Positions 13,601 to 28,645 of a stretch of DNA of 64,000 bases are shown here, piece after piece. Location of the stretch: assembly GCA_032622095.1 (NCBI GenBank), contig CP136066.1:95565319-95629318 (forward strand), written 5' to 3'. Positions within the stretch are counted from its first letter, which is position 1. Every line of letters begins with the position of its first letter. The notes under the pieces are model-generated. The model saw nothing but the letters and a program-made list of their open reading frames with translations. It was not told the origin of the DNA and made no database searches. The DNA is from Siphonodentalium dalli (lineage: Eukaryota > Mollusca > Scaphopoda > Gadilida > Siphonodentaliidae). The position numbers and the translations under genes are program-made.

Positions 13601-14865
13601 TTCGTATCCGGGGCAAGATACATTCACATAGCAAATTTCAAGTCGATAGCTCCACCCGTTTCCGAGATCTCGTCTGCGCATGCGCGAAGCTTGCGTCGCA
13701 CGGGCTCGGCGACCCGATAAAATTCGTATCCGGGGCAAGATATATTCACATAGCAAATTTCAAGTCGATAGCTCCACCCGTTTCCGAGATCTTGGCTGCG
13801 CATGCGCGAAGCTTGCGTCGCACGGGCTCGGCGACCCGATAAAATTCGTATCCGGGGCAAGATACATTCACATAGCAAATTTCAAGTCGATAGCTCCACC
13901 CGTTCCGAGATCTCGTCTGCGCATGTGCGAAGCGGGCGCAGCACGGGCTCGCCAATACGACGTTGACGACCGCCTGGTCAAACTACACACACGTACCAAG
14001 TTTCGTCCCGATCGGTCGAGAATCGTAGATTTGTATAAATGACATACATACATACAGACATACATACAGCCAGACAGACAGAGGTCTTCAAAATATATAG
14101 GAGACTAGCCGATGAGCCCGACGTTGTCCGGGCTATTCAAAAAAATTAATTTCAAGTCGATAGCTCTACCCGTTTCTTAGATCTGGTCTGCGCATGCGCG
14201 AAGCTGGCGTCGCACGGGCTCGGCGACCCGATAATATTCGTATCCGGGGCAAGATACATTCACATACCAAATTTCAAGCCGATAGCTCCACCCGTTTCCG
14301 AGATCTCGTCTGCGCATGCGCTGCACGGGCGTCGCACGGGCTCGCAAATACGACAACGACGACCACCTGGTCAAACTACACTCACGTACCAAGTTTCGTC
14401 CCGATCGGTCGAGGTGTTGGTATCTGATGCAAAAGACGAAATTGTGAGTGTTGGTTTGTAACCGGGATTTCTGAGAAGCTTTATGCCTATATCCACACTA
14501 ACTACCACCCCCTAAGCCCTGACCTAAGTGTCATACATACTATAACAATGATTTTGTATGAGTACTATGGCATCCAATAAATCTCCCCGCATAGGAAACC
14601 ACTCAAATTATTGTTCCCGTATATCTCTCTGCAGATGCTATAACGTTGAATGGTAAACAGACGCTCATTATAGCGATGCGTCAAAAACAAACGCTCATTA
14701 AATTATCACTTGATTAACCACCGCAGTGCCGTTTTTTGTGACTGAGATTGGAGAACGGGTGCTCTGAGGTTCTCCAAAACGCGACCACGGCGATGTCGGT
14801 TGGATTTTACACTTACATAGGAAGTTTTAGCTCAATCTGTACACGCGTTTTCGATTCTATGAAGT

Positions 14866-14953
<88 letters not shown>

Positions 14954-17900
14954 GGAAGTCTCAAAATATATAGTATAGACAGACTAGCCGATGAGCCCGT
15001 CGTTGTCCGGGCTATTCAAAAACCAAATTTCAAGTCGATAGCTCTACCCAGCCCGACGTTGTCCGGGCTATTCAAAAACCAAATTTCAAGTCGATAGCTC
15101 TACCCGTTTCCCATATCTGGTCTGCGCATGCGCGAAGCTGGCGTCGCACGGGCTCGGCGACCTGATAAAATTCGTATACGGGGCTAGATACATTCACATA
15201 GCAAATTTCAAGTCGATAGCTCCACCCGTTTCCGAGATCTCGTCTGCGCATGTGCGAAGCGGGCGCAGCGCGGGCTCGCCAATACGACGTTGACGACCAC
15301 CTTGTCAAACTACACACACTTACCAAATTTCGTCCCGATCGGTTGAGAATCGTAGATTTGTATAAATGACATACATACATACAGACATACATACAGCCAG
15401 ACAGACAGAGGTCTTCAAAATATATAGGAGACTAGCCGATGAGCCCGACGTTGTCCGCGCTATTCAAAAACCAAATTTCAAGTCGATAGCTCTACCCGTT
15501 TCTTAGATCTGGTCTGCGCATGCGCGAAGCTGGCGTCGCACGGGCTCGGCGACCCGTTAAAATTCGTATCCGGGGCAAGATACATTCACATACCAAATTT
15601 CAAGTCGATAGCTCCACCCGTTTCCGAGATCTGGTCTGCGCATGCGCGAAGCTGGCGTCGCACGGACTCGGCGACCCGATAAAATTCGTATCCGGGGCAA
15701 GATACATTCACATAGTAAATTTCAAGTCGATAGCTCCACCCGTTTCCGAGATCTCGTCTGCGCATGCGCGAAGCGGGCGTCACACGGGCTCGCCAATACG
15801 ACGTTGACGACCGCCTGGTCAAACTACACACACGTACCAAGTTTCGTCCCGATCTGTCGAGAATCGTAGATTTGTATAAATGACATACATACATACAGAC
15901 ATACATACAGACAGACAGACAGAGGTCTTCAAAATATATAGGAGATTGTTCGTGTTGAGTGATCATTGGAGCAATGAAATATGCCAATCGTGTGATCCCA
16001 GTCTCTTCCGATCACTCAATAATTCGATTATACAGAACTCGGTATAAAATTTCACCAAAAATCACCGTTAGGATTCTACTCATATTTTAACAAGAAATTG
16101 ACAGAACTGTGCAAATTAAGCGAGGCATACAATTACTTATGAATATTTGAACTCAATGGATAAAAAATTGTCACTTTGTCTGAAAATTGCTGCCAAAATG
16201 GTGGCCAAAACCTGGAAAATGGTAAGTATTGCCCCACCATGCCATGTAATCGCTTACACGTTGATATTGACGTATACAAACGGCTATGCTGTCTTATATA
16301 CATTACATTCTAACAGTTCTGATGTACATTGGTTAAGTGTTACTAATGTAACCACTGACATTACCAGAATTATTGGATTTTTATATCACAAACTTGACAT
16401 CAAAATCGGCAAACATTAACTTTTCAGGTTTGGACCATTTATTCAAGTAAATGGAACTATTTTTTGCTATCAAAAATGTTTATAGTTTTTTATCTGTCAT
16501 AAATGCGTCACACTAATGTGTTTTTAGATAACATTACTCAAGATGGCTTCCATAATGGCAACAACATTTTTTTTTTTACATATATCCCGAGCAGTATTCT
16601 CTGCTCCCAAGAGTTAGCAAATTGTAACTCACTTGGTTATTAACCATGACTACTACATGTTTCATTCTCGTTGTCCCTGTACGTTCAGACGCATGACAAA
16701 TTCATTTTAAATGATGTACTGTAGTATGGAATTTTGCCCAAAATGTGTTTTAGGACTCTGCCCATATTTTTGAACGGATATGGGCAGAACGTCTTAACGG
16801 AACTGAGTGAAACCATAGTATGTGGCTACTCTCGACCATTAGCATAACAATCAATTTAATACATGGTGTATGTCAAAATGGCATAGATTTCTCATAGATG
16901 AGGTGAATATTTCTACAGGGAGTTGTTGTATGGTCATGCATGCTGCGAAGGAGTAGCCTATATGGTGATGGGGTGGTGTGTCCACGGTGAGATGTATAGG
17001 TATACAAGGGGTGACTGTATGGTCAAGTGTGAGGTGAATAGCAATATTTGTATGGTTATTGAATTGGTGTGTGGGTTTTCTGATAATAGATGTATGTTTA
17101 TTTGTGTGTTGTGTATGTATATTTTAAGCGACTGTATGGTCATGTGTGGGATATACATGCTTACCTTGGTGACTATTGTCATGAATGGGTGTATACGTAT
17201 ACATATGTTGCCTGTATGATCATGTGTGGGACTGTGGGTGTATGGATAAATAGGGAGTGGTTGTATGCTCATGTTCAATGTATATATGTGTACTTGGAAT
17301 GACTATACGGTCATGATTGTTGTATTATCATTGGTGGATGTATAGGTATACAGAGAGTAGCTGTATGATCATGGATGGGGTGTGTCAGTATTCATCTAGT
17401 GGCTGAATTGTCATGGGCGAGGTGTATATTCAAATCTGGAGTGTACGAATGGTCGTGCGGGGTATTGGTATATCCATTGGTGAGATGTATATGCATACCT
17501 GGATTGACTCTATGGTAATGAGTGGGTGTATGTGAATATCTTGAGTGGGTATATGGTCATATGTGTGGAAAAAATGAATACAGGGAGTGACTGTATGGCC
17601 AATAGTGAGGTGTCGCGTGTTGTATTGCTATATATAGACTAGAAGGTGACCCGACTTCGTCCTGGCTTTGACCTTGAATTGTCCGTTTTGAAGGTCAAGG
17701 TCAAGTGGGGTCACGATTTGACCAGTCCAAAAACACTGCCAGGACAAAAGTACCCGACAAACGTGCCCGTCGAAATACATCCGGTTTTACCCGATTTGAC
17801 CTTGAATTGATCATTTAGAAGGTCAAGCTCACGACTCGACCCGTCCAAAACACCCAGTGGACAAAAGTAACCATACGTATCATCCGCGATCCGCGATTTG

Positions 17901-20900
17901 ACCTTGAATTGACCCGATTTCAAGGTCACGTCGCACGGGTAAATGAATAGGCTTATGAGACTCCCCTTACCAAAGTATCCCTAGACACTAATTTTCATCA
18001 AAATCCCGTGATATTCGGGCGATTGACCTTGAAATGACCCGATTTCAAAGTCAAGGTCACGTCGCACGGGCAAATTAATAAGCCTATGCCACTCCCCGGC
18101 CGAAAATACCCCCACATACAAAGTTTCATCGAAATCCCGTGATATTCGGGCGCTTGACCTTGAAATGACCCAATTTCAAGATCAAGGTCACGTCGCACGG
18201 GCAAATTAACAGGCCCATGCCACTCCACGGCCGAAAGTACCCCCACATACCAAGTTTCATCGAAATCCCGTGATATTCGGGCGTTTAACCTTGATATTAC
18301 CTGATTTCAAGATCAAGGTCACATCGCACGGGCAAATTAATAGGCCTATGTCACTCCCCGGCCGAAAACACCCCACATACCAAGTTTCATCGAAATCGGC
18401 TGGGCCGTTTTCGAGTCCATCGCGAACAGACACACACACACAGACACACACACAGACATATCTTCCAAAATATATAATAGACTAGAAGGTGACCCGACTT
18501 CGTCCGGGCTTGGACCTTGAATTTACCATTTTGAAGGTCACGGTCAGGTGGGGTAACGATTTGACCCGTCCAAAACACAAAAGTACCCGTCGAAATCCAT
18601 CCGGTTTTACCCGATTTGACATTGAATTGATAATTTTGAAGGTCAATGTGAGGTCGGGGTCACGATTTGACCCGTCCAAAACAATCAGTGGACAAACGTA
18701 ACCCCACGTATCAAATTTCGTCGAAATCCCATAAAAATTGGCGATCTGACCTTGAATTGACCCGATTTCAAGGTCAAGGTCACGTCGCACGGGCAAATGA
18801 ATATGCTTATGAGACTCCCCATACGAAAGTACTCCCACATACCAAGTTTCATCGAAATCCCGTGATATTCGGGCGTTTGACCTTGAAATGACCCGATTTC
18901 AAGGTCAAGGTCACATCGCACGGGCAAATTAATAGGCCTATGCCACTCCCCGGCCGAAGGTAGCCCCACATACCAAGTTTCATCGAAATCCCATGATATT
19001 CGGGCGTTTGACATTGAAATGACCCGATTTCAAGGTCAAGGTCACGTCGCACGGACAAATTAATAGGACCATGCCACCCCCCGGCCGAAAATACCCCCAC
19101 ATACCAAGTTTCATCGAAATCGGCTCGGCCGTTTTCGAGTTCATCGCGAACACACAGACACACAGACACACAGATCTTCCAAAATATATAATAGATGTAT
19201 GCATGGTCAATGGTGAGCTGTCGATGTGGAGTGATTCCATAATAGGCACTGGTGAGTGGCTGAATTGTCTTGTGTGAGGCGTATATTCAAGCCTGGGTGT
19301 GTGAACGGCCATATGTGCGGGGCATTTGTATATATACAAGGGTTATACAATGGTTGACTCGTGGCTGTATAGTCATATGTGTGATTTGCGGGAAAACCCA
19401 TATGTGGTTGTATGGTCATGGGTGAGGTGGATGTTCATAAAGCGAGTGGCCACATGGTCATTTGTGTGATGTTTCTGTATATATAACATGATTGTATGGT
19501 CATGAGTGTTGTGCAGTTGGACCTTCGGTGGCTATCACTTTCCATAATAACTGAAGTATATCTCAATCGATTGGCAGGTAATGTCAGAGAGTTCTTCATC
19601 TTGGTGGCCTTTTATATGTACAAATGGAGGAAACGGTTTTCCTGACATTAGTCAATCAAGCTTGATGCCAATGGCCCATAATTTGATGTTATTAAGCAGT
19701 GTTTTTACTCTTCTGCTAGCTTGACGTTCTAAATTGCCTTCTGGTCCACCTGCCAGTGCTTTACGCTGGCTATTTCTGCAATTCTGGTGTACTACATGTA
19801 GGTGTTGGGACGCCTATCCTTATAGACGTGTTACCTGGTCTGACACCCACTTACATTTGATGGTTTCACATGTTATTGGGCCAGAGTAGGCACATAATTA
19901 TGCCCATCCCAGTTCAGTTTCAGAGTTCTGCTCAGTTCCGTTCAAAATCATGGTCAGAATCCCATAAGAAGGTACTGGGACAACCAGAATAGAACATATA
20001 GTTGTCAGTTGATAAAGTAACATGTCTAATGACCAAGTGAATTACAATGTGCTATCTTTACAGAAGAGCAGGGAATAATGCCCGGGATATATTTGAAGAT
20101 ATCAACTTTTCTACTAAATGTTGTGAAAATTTTGCAAACCAGCTTGAGTATATATTTCTAAAAACACATCAGTGTGACGCATTTAAGACGGATCAAAACA
20201 ATAAACACAACAGATGGTTCCATTTTACTTGAACAAATTGTGCAAATTCTTAAAAGTGATTTTTTTTGCCGATTTTGTGAGAAAATTCCAATAATTTTGG
20301 TAATGTAATAGTACACTTATCCAAGATGCATCATACATGATAGTATTCAATGTATATATGACAGAACAGCCAATTTTCTTCATCATCCACAACTTTTAAG
20401 CGATTGCATTGCCGGACGGGACAATATTTACAATTTTCCATATTTTGGGCGCCAATATGGATTCCATTGAGTTGAAATATTCATAAGTAATGGTATACCT
20501 CACTTACATTGCACAGTTCTGCTCATTTCTTGTTGAAATATGACTATAATCCCAATTGTGATTTTTTATGAAATTTCATACTGCGTTCTATAAAATCAAA
20601 TTATTGAGGATCGGAAGGGGCCAGGATCCCAAGAATGGCACATTTCATTGCTCTAGTGACCAATTAACACGAAAAATAAAAAATAAAATCACATTTCCGA
20701 ACACGTTCCGTACATAAGAAACTGATCTAGAAGATATTAGTGAAAAAAACGTTACTTTTTCCACTTGCGCTTGCCATTTTGACTTGTCATCTTGAACGGG
20801 ATGTTCCAATTTCGCCCTAAAAATGTGCCATTATATCGCGCTAAGTCATACTTGTTGTATGTGCCTAATTTTAAAGCACAGATTCCATGGTAAGATTAAA

Positions 20901-23900
20901 TGTGACATTTATTAAATTATATAATCACGAAACGCTCTTGAAACTCGGAAAAACCCTCAAAAGAGGGGTTAAAGTAAAATTTCAGCGTGGCTCCATATCT
21001 AATATCAATTGGTATGTCAATATGTACATATGTGCAAAATTTCATGCTTTAGTCACGAAGTGAACAATTCTTTTACTAATCTACTCCACTAATTGTATGA
21101 AAGGAAATATTAGCATTGCCAGTTTCTAACTATGATGTCATAACATTTGGCGCATGATGCATTCAGATCCATCTATTGGTTTGGTTATAACTTGCGTAAT
21201 CTTGCGTACATGTACAATGTATATCTATTCAGGGTGGATTCGAATATGAAAGTCTGCCCAGAAACAATTCGCCCGGGATGTTTTCTCTTAATGTAAAACA
21301 AACTTAGGTTAAATTTACATGCAACGAAAACTTGTTATCTTATTTGTGCCGATGTGGCAAATTTAAATACAGAGGCGCGAACACGATTGGTTGAATATTA
21401 CTTACTTGAATTTTAACCGCCTCGCCAATTCATCTAGAATTTCAAAACATAAGCCTGTATATCTTGTTTTATTGTATTTATTCGGGCTTCTCACGAACGG
21501 GGCACTCTGTAATGAAATAAATTCCCAATCAATTGACAACCTCATATGTTTACATTTGTGTCCGATGTATATGTAGCCTAGGTATTGGCATTTCATACCA
21601 GTACAATGGCCAGGCCTAATGGTAGAGAGCTCAACGTTATCATGAATCGGCAGTTCAACCAGTCATCGAACGACATTGTACATATACACATAATGGCCAG
21701 ATGCCGCAAATCGTTATTCGTGCTTTGTTTTATACTAAAATAGCGTTGCACGTTTATATCGTTACTGAACATTATCTCATGCACTGTGCACTATTCAGAG
21801 GTCAAAGGGCAGTTATGTATAGTTCAATAACGAACATGAAGGTGGATATAAATATTAAAACTTACTTTATGAAAACAGTTCTGACAGTGGTGCAACAAAA
21901 TAATCTTATATTTAATACTGACCATCTACGGTACATGTACACTTCGAATCTACCAAGCAGTTTAATTCAAAATCCTCAATATAATACAATTAAACCTGAT
22001 TGAACAAGTACATATATTGTTTACTGTATCACCCCTCTACACCACAGCCTCACGTACATCCTTGTGGTATTTAATTGCCTGATGCCCACCAGAAGCCGTC
22101 CTCATTTTCTGCTGAGCAATGTTGTTTCATTTTGTTTTTCTTATTTCACTGTTTCACCCGATCAAGTGTATTGAATTTTTACTATTGGTTTTTGGGTCTG
22201 GTCTTATATAGGTTTTCCTGTTGACCGGACTGGTGATCTGTTATTGATGACACTTATGCACAAATAAACTTTATTTACAAAAAATATATATATATATAAA
22301 CGCGCATCGCCGTTGGTTGTGGGTAGGGTTTCAGATCAATTCGAGAATTCAAACATTTTAGAGACTTGCACACCAGGACGATATTTGTTGGAACGTAATC
22401 GGCCAATGAATTGACAAAACATATTGAGGCCACTTGACGACAGCCTTTGTTTGAACAAAATCGGTAAAGATTAAAGAAAAAGAAATTAAGACATCTTAGC
22501 GACACGATAGGGCGATACATGTATTTGTTGGAATGAAATCGGCCAAGGGACCGACAAAACATATTGAGGGCTGTGGCCACTCGACGACACCCTTTGTTTG
22601 AACATAATAGGTAAAGATGTCGATAAATTGTACAGGGGCCCTTAATGAAGTAATATATATCATCGTAACATAGAGAAAGAGGATCTATAATTTCTACAAC
22701 ATAATTATGTACTTGGGAAACTGAGTTTATCGTGTGTACTTGGGCAACACAATCTATCGGAGCCCACACTCCACTTCTCATCATATCTCAACCCACTCCA
22801 CTTCTCATCCAATACACCCCACTCCACTTCTCATCCTATCTCACCCACTCCACTTCTCATCCTATCTTTTGCTATCTGCATGTTGTTGAGTGTGGTATCA
22901 ATATTAAACTCAACACTGAGTTATCTAACAAACCAGCAAAAATTCCCACCTGACTCGCCCGAACGGCATTATGTCGTTCGGGAAATTTGAGCGATCAGGG
23001 AGAGGTCTTACAAAAAAGCCACAATAGGCTTGTTGTCTCATCCCATTCCAATCACCCATAATCATCCATTAGCATTCTGTTAAAATAGTAATCTTGTTTT
23101 GTATTGGGAATAAATATTGTTTACACCAATCTATCGGAGTAATTATTTTAACAATAAAGGGGTTTCATGCATTTCTAATTTGATAGTGAAGTGGTAAAAT
23201 GAATAACATCTATTTCTGGTAAAAAGTCGGTTATAATTTGGTTGGTATTTCCCATAGCTGTATGCCATATAATAAGCGACTATGTACAAAGGAATAGTAA
23301 AATATTTTTCTCGAGTTCTGAGAGCCACAGCAGACTCTGCCATTAAAATCGTAAGTGGGGAAAATCGCAGATGGAGCATCGAATGCGCATGCTCTCGAAA
23401 ATATCACAGCCATATCGTAGCGATCCAGCAATGTTTGATTTTTACCAGGAAAATCGTGGCGTGACCCTGTCAAGGTCACGCGCCAAGATTTAGCTTTCAG
23501 ATGACCATGGTCGAACTGGTCTCACAATTTAAATGCTATCGTGTGATCGATCACGTAGATAAAATCGCAGCTGCAGTGGCACTTAGGCAGAAAACGTTGG
23601 ACTTTGTTCAGTAGATAGATAGTGCGGTTGATCTTATCGTGAATCCAAGAACTTTAACAGATGTCTTTTGCATTTGATTACCAACTCGGATTAAATCACT
23701 GCCGTTCAATTTTAATCTGAATTTTCTCCATTTATTGTCATTATTTTTAAGGTGGATCAATATGTATTTGCTCTCACTGAGAAGGGTATATTGACAGTCT
23801 GTTGCAACAGCACAATTCACAAATGTTCTCATGTCATGATCCGATGTATAAAGGGTAGTATGATCCGCGAACGATAGTAATCGCAAGGATGTGTACTGCG

Positions 23901-26900
23901 GCATGTCGTTGACGTAAATCAGAAAAATTGTAGGCGCGAGGATTGATTCCTGGGGTCCCTACACGTTATGTTCTTTGTATCAGACTTTGATCCTAGTAAT
24001 TCCACATATTGTTGCCTTCCCGTTAGGTTACTCCTGAACCACTCGTTTGATAGCCCTCTGATTCCGTAATGTTCCATTTTGTCCAATAATATATTGCGAT
24101 GAATGGTATCGAATGCTTTGGAGATATCCAAGATAGCTAATGTTGAGTCTTTAGTTTTTTTATCGCGATTTTCGGCCACATAGTTTAGCAGATGTAATAA
24201 TGGATGAAATGTTGAGTGTTGTTTTTGTTGCGAAAACCATATTCATGTCATGTCGGATGTCATGTTTCGAGATAAATGAAAATAATCGTTTTTGCATCAG
24301 CTTTTCTAGAAGCTTCGAGAAAACGGGGAGAATACCGATTGATCTGTAATTTTTCCTCTTCGTCACGTGAACTACTTTATAAAGAGGAATAACTTTTGCG
24401 GTTTCAGTGATGCCAGTTTTCATTAATTTAGACGATATTTATCAACGACGGTGGTTCTTTTAGCGATAATACTCTTTGAAACATTGAGCACCTCATTTGA
24501 ATTAGTAGGAAATATATATAATGATTTAGAATTTGTATTAGTTAGGTAATCTGTACACCCTTTGCATGAATTAGATGGCACTTCGTCGCCAGTTTTCTGT
24601 CCTATTTGGGCGAAATAGTCATTAAAAGCTTTAGCAATTTCTATTGGTTTTGAAATAATTTCATCAGCGTGAAAGATCCATTTTGGTAATTGTGGAATAC
24701 CACTTGACAGCTTGAGCATATTTTTCAGGATGCCCATGTTCTTCTCAACTAATAGGGTCTCAAATATATGTGGTATGAATATAGACAGAATGATTGATAT
24801 TGAAGATACACCTTGTGACTCGCACGAGTTGTCGCCAAATCTGGTGGCATCTATCAAGTGGAAAGTAGACAGCAAATAAATTTCTTTTATTCTGAAGTCT
24901 TTGCAGCACTCTATATGCCTCACGGAAACAAAACTAGATAAGAGGCTGTCATGGTGGGACTAAGGATACTATCGCAATGCAATTAGGATACATATACTTT
25001 ACGGTTATCCATATCATTAACATACATGTATTTGAAAATAATGCACAGGCTCACATGACGGTATATATTAAAATAAAATATTTATGTCAACGTTCATAAC
25101 AATTGCCCAATAAATGAATGAATACAATTGGAATAAAACTTATATGTCACAATAAATATCTGAGTAAAAAGGGAGATAACTCAACAAAAGTCAGATCCAC
25201 CCGCATAACGACACAAAAATTATGTGCCGAGTTTTGAAACAATTCACAGGAAATGAAGGAGTACAATTTCGAGAAAAATAAGGTCACAACCGCAGGTGCG
25301 CATGGTGCCATGGTGGTATAATTATATGTGCCAAGTTTACTAAAATTACCAAAATGTAATAATACCAACATAATTATTAACATAATGCAAATAGGTTCAT
25401 ATTGGAAACTAGCAGGGTTACCCGGCGTTGCCCAGGTTAATGTATGCTGTGGATATTTGTTGGGAATTGAGAATGCTCTTGCTTAAAGTATTATACGTTT
25501 TTTCATAAATTGTATATTCAAATAGCATCACAAAACATGATTATTAGTCATGGAATATAAGTAGTGGCTCACCTTGTCAATTGTCATTCTGTTTATCGCG
25601 ATTAATCCGTTCCACCAATAATGAAGTATTTATTTATTTACAACTGCGTATACATTAGACGTTATAATATGATACATGAACATCATAAACACATTAGTTC
25701 GATAAAAGATGATAATTGGGTTTTACATATTGAGATGTATCAATCAATCTAGTGGGTTGGACTAAGATCTCGAGGACACCTGGCTATCATATCTCCATGA
25801 AGATACAGATGTTTCAAAGAAATTTCCAGGTGCTCCTCTGTTCATGGTGCTATATATTGGCTAAAAATTCTTAGTTTAAACGATATGTTGCTGCTCATAT
25901 ATATCAGCTACATGTGCCAGGCACAGAGCGAGATTTTCAGTTATTTATGTCAGTCGATGAGTCTGTTCTAAAACCCTTGTCAGATGTCAGTATTGGTAGG
26001 ATCCTGAAAAGTCTTGTGCTACTAACTGCATTTTCTTGTATATCAGAAGAAACCATATTTGACTGCACACTGTGACCACTATTTTTGAACAGGCCTTCCA
26101 TATCTCTTGACAATTTCTAACTTTTTGTGGAAACTGTATTGACTGACTAATTATTTTTATTATATATATGCAATCCTCTGACTGTTCGAGGTCTCTCAGT
26201 TTGCACGAATATTTGTATCTCTTCAATATAATGATAAATATACGTTTAATGCTTCTTTTTTCTAGCTTATTGTGTCAATGCCTTGATTGCCATTGCCATA
26301 TAAATATGACTGTTAAGAAGATATAATTGTTCAAGTGACTTATGTGAGTCACCATATGTCGGGATTGTGAAATGTGAACGCCCAACTACTTAAAATGATA
26401 TGGAGATATATAACTTATATGTGGATATCGGCGAATAGCAATCTTATCAATGATAGTGCATATCCGCTCGCCATCCGTGACGCAAATGACACCAAATGTG
26501 ATTTAATTCATGGTATATCATTAGAGAAAAACGTGTATGAATTTGGTGGAATTTGGTTTATTAAATCAATTGTTGATGCAACGCTGACTCGAACAACGCC
26601 ATATTGCGAAGGTGATTATGTATTCGTTTGGTGGAAATCAGCGACAAAACTATTTCACCATATTTTTTTAATTTCCCCTCCCACCAACAGCGTCATTTTA
26701 GAAAATTTTAACCCGCACCATTATCTTCCTTGTAAAAAGTTACCCCTCTTAGAACGCCTTGGTGCCATCTCGATTGTACCGCGTGAAGTTATATATAGAA
26801 CGCACACATACAGACAAAAAGACAGACAGACAGCACGATTTTATTTCTTGTATAATTTGAGAAGAACGTGTCTGAATTTGATGGTAATTGGTACTAAAAA

Positions 26901-28149
26901 TATTTTGTATCAGTTTTGGTGACCCTCCCGTCCCTATTTCGGACTCAAGCTGCACACACTAAGACTCATTAGAGATTATAGATGAAATTGGTGAAAATTG
27001 GCGAGTATACAAATTCGTATCAAATTTAAGGTCCCCATATCTCTCACCCATAGGGCACCAATTTGTTGTATCTAAACCACACGATAAGATTCCTCGTATC
27101 ACGGAGAAGAATATGTATCAATCTGGTGGAAATCGGCACTAAACATATAGATATAATTTTTTGTGTCCCTCTCATCTCTATAATACACCACTGACTCGAA
27201 TGACCCAACTTGTGACATCCTTAAACCACACGATTACACTCCTGATATCATGGAGATGTTTGTTTATAAGTTTGGTGATAATCTGCGACTAAACAATTTT
27301 TTATCAAATTTGGTGCCAATCCCTCCCCTCTCCATCTCTCACCCAAGCACCACTATGGTGTCTTTAAATCACGATTAGATTCCTCGTATCGTGGATAAGA
27401 ACGTGTATAAATTTGGTGGAAATTGGCGCTAAAAACATTGTGCATCAATTTTGGTGCCCCTGACCCTTTCAATGCAACCCTGACTCGAATGAGGCCACAT
27501 TTGACAGATAAAAGCCATACCATTAGACTCCTCATACAATGGGGATGATTTTGTATAAGTGTGGTGCCAATCGGCGACTTATTACCAAATTTAGTGCCCA
27601 CCCCTCCCAATCTCTCATCCAAAAACAACAATTTGGCGTTGTTAAATCGCACAATTAGATTCCTTGTATCATGAAGAAGAATATATATCAATTTGGTGGA
27701 AATCGGCGCTAAAATTAGTTTTTATCAATTTTGGTGCCCCTCTCCCCTTCCGTTCATCCCTGACTCAAACGACGCCACTTTTGACATATTTAAACCACAC
27801 CGTTGGATTCTTCATATCATGGGGATGATTATATGTAAGCTTCGTGGCAATCGGCGACATAACAAAAATCTGCCCTCCCCCCTTCCGGGCACCCCTGACG
27901 CGAACGGCGCGACTTTTGACATATTTAAACAACGTCATTAGATTCCTCATATTATGGGGATGATTATATATAAGTTCGGTGGCAATCGGCGACAATTTTT
28001 TTTTCTGCCCCTCCCCCTTTTCTGCCCCTGACAACAACGGCGTCACTTTAGAAAATTCTAACCCCGACCATTATCTTTCTCGTAAAAAGCTACTCCTAGT
28101 AGACCCCTTTGGCATGATCTAGATGGTCCCCTGTGAATTTCTATAGAAC

Positions 28150-28184
<35 letters not shown>

Positions 28185-28614
28185 TTCGCAAATATAGATA
28201 TAGATAATGTTCACATATGCTCATATTGGACTAATTTGATTCTGAAATAAGCCTATAGTGCCCTTATACTCGTTATTCCGTTTCATGCATGGTGCGGTCA
28301 CATTGCAGTGAAAACACATTATAAAAAGCATGAATCTGGTATGTCGATTTGATTTAGGTTCATATAGATTCAGATAATTCACCGTAATTCAGATTCAAAT
28401 ATTGTCGAATCTGGCGTATTTGTATCTTTGAAATAAGTTCAATATGAGCTTATTTTCAGGAGAACAGATAGCTCGGATAATGTTTCGCCCACGGACGGAC
28501 AAGCTGATTGTACTACATGTATACACACACAAACCAAACCACAACTTCGTTGGGGTGGTGGTGATGGTGGTGGTGTGTGTGCATGCGTGTGTGAGTGTGT
28601 GTGTGTAAGGGTGT

Positions 28615-28645
<31 letters not shown>

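Noticed and set aside
13318-15987. Many overlapping frames with MRRRDLGNGWSYRLE-type repeats
   Set aside because: They are translations of the 122-bp Helitron units (122 is not a multiple of three), not a repeat protein.
16923-17278. 98- and 106-codon frames on both strands
   Set aside because: Stop-poor minisatellite of GTATGGTCATG units; no protein signature.
22275-22784. 169-codon minus-strand frame
   Set aside because: It follows a two-copy 155-bp repeat and has low-complexity hydrophobic content without a family.
26374-26922. Open frame of 182 codons, plus strand
   Set aside because: It lies within Helitron copy B and follows its internal repeats; the corresponding region of copy A is not open in the same way.
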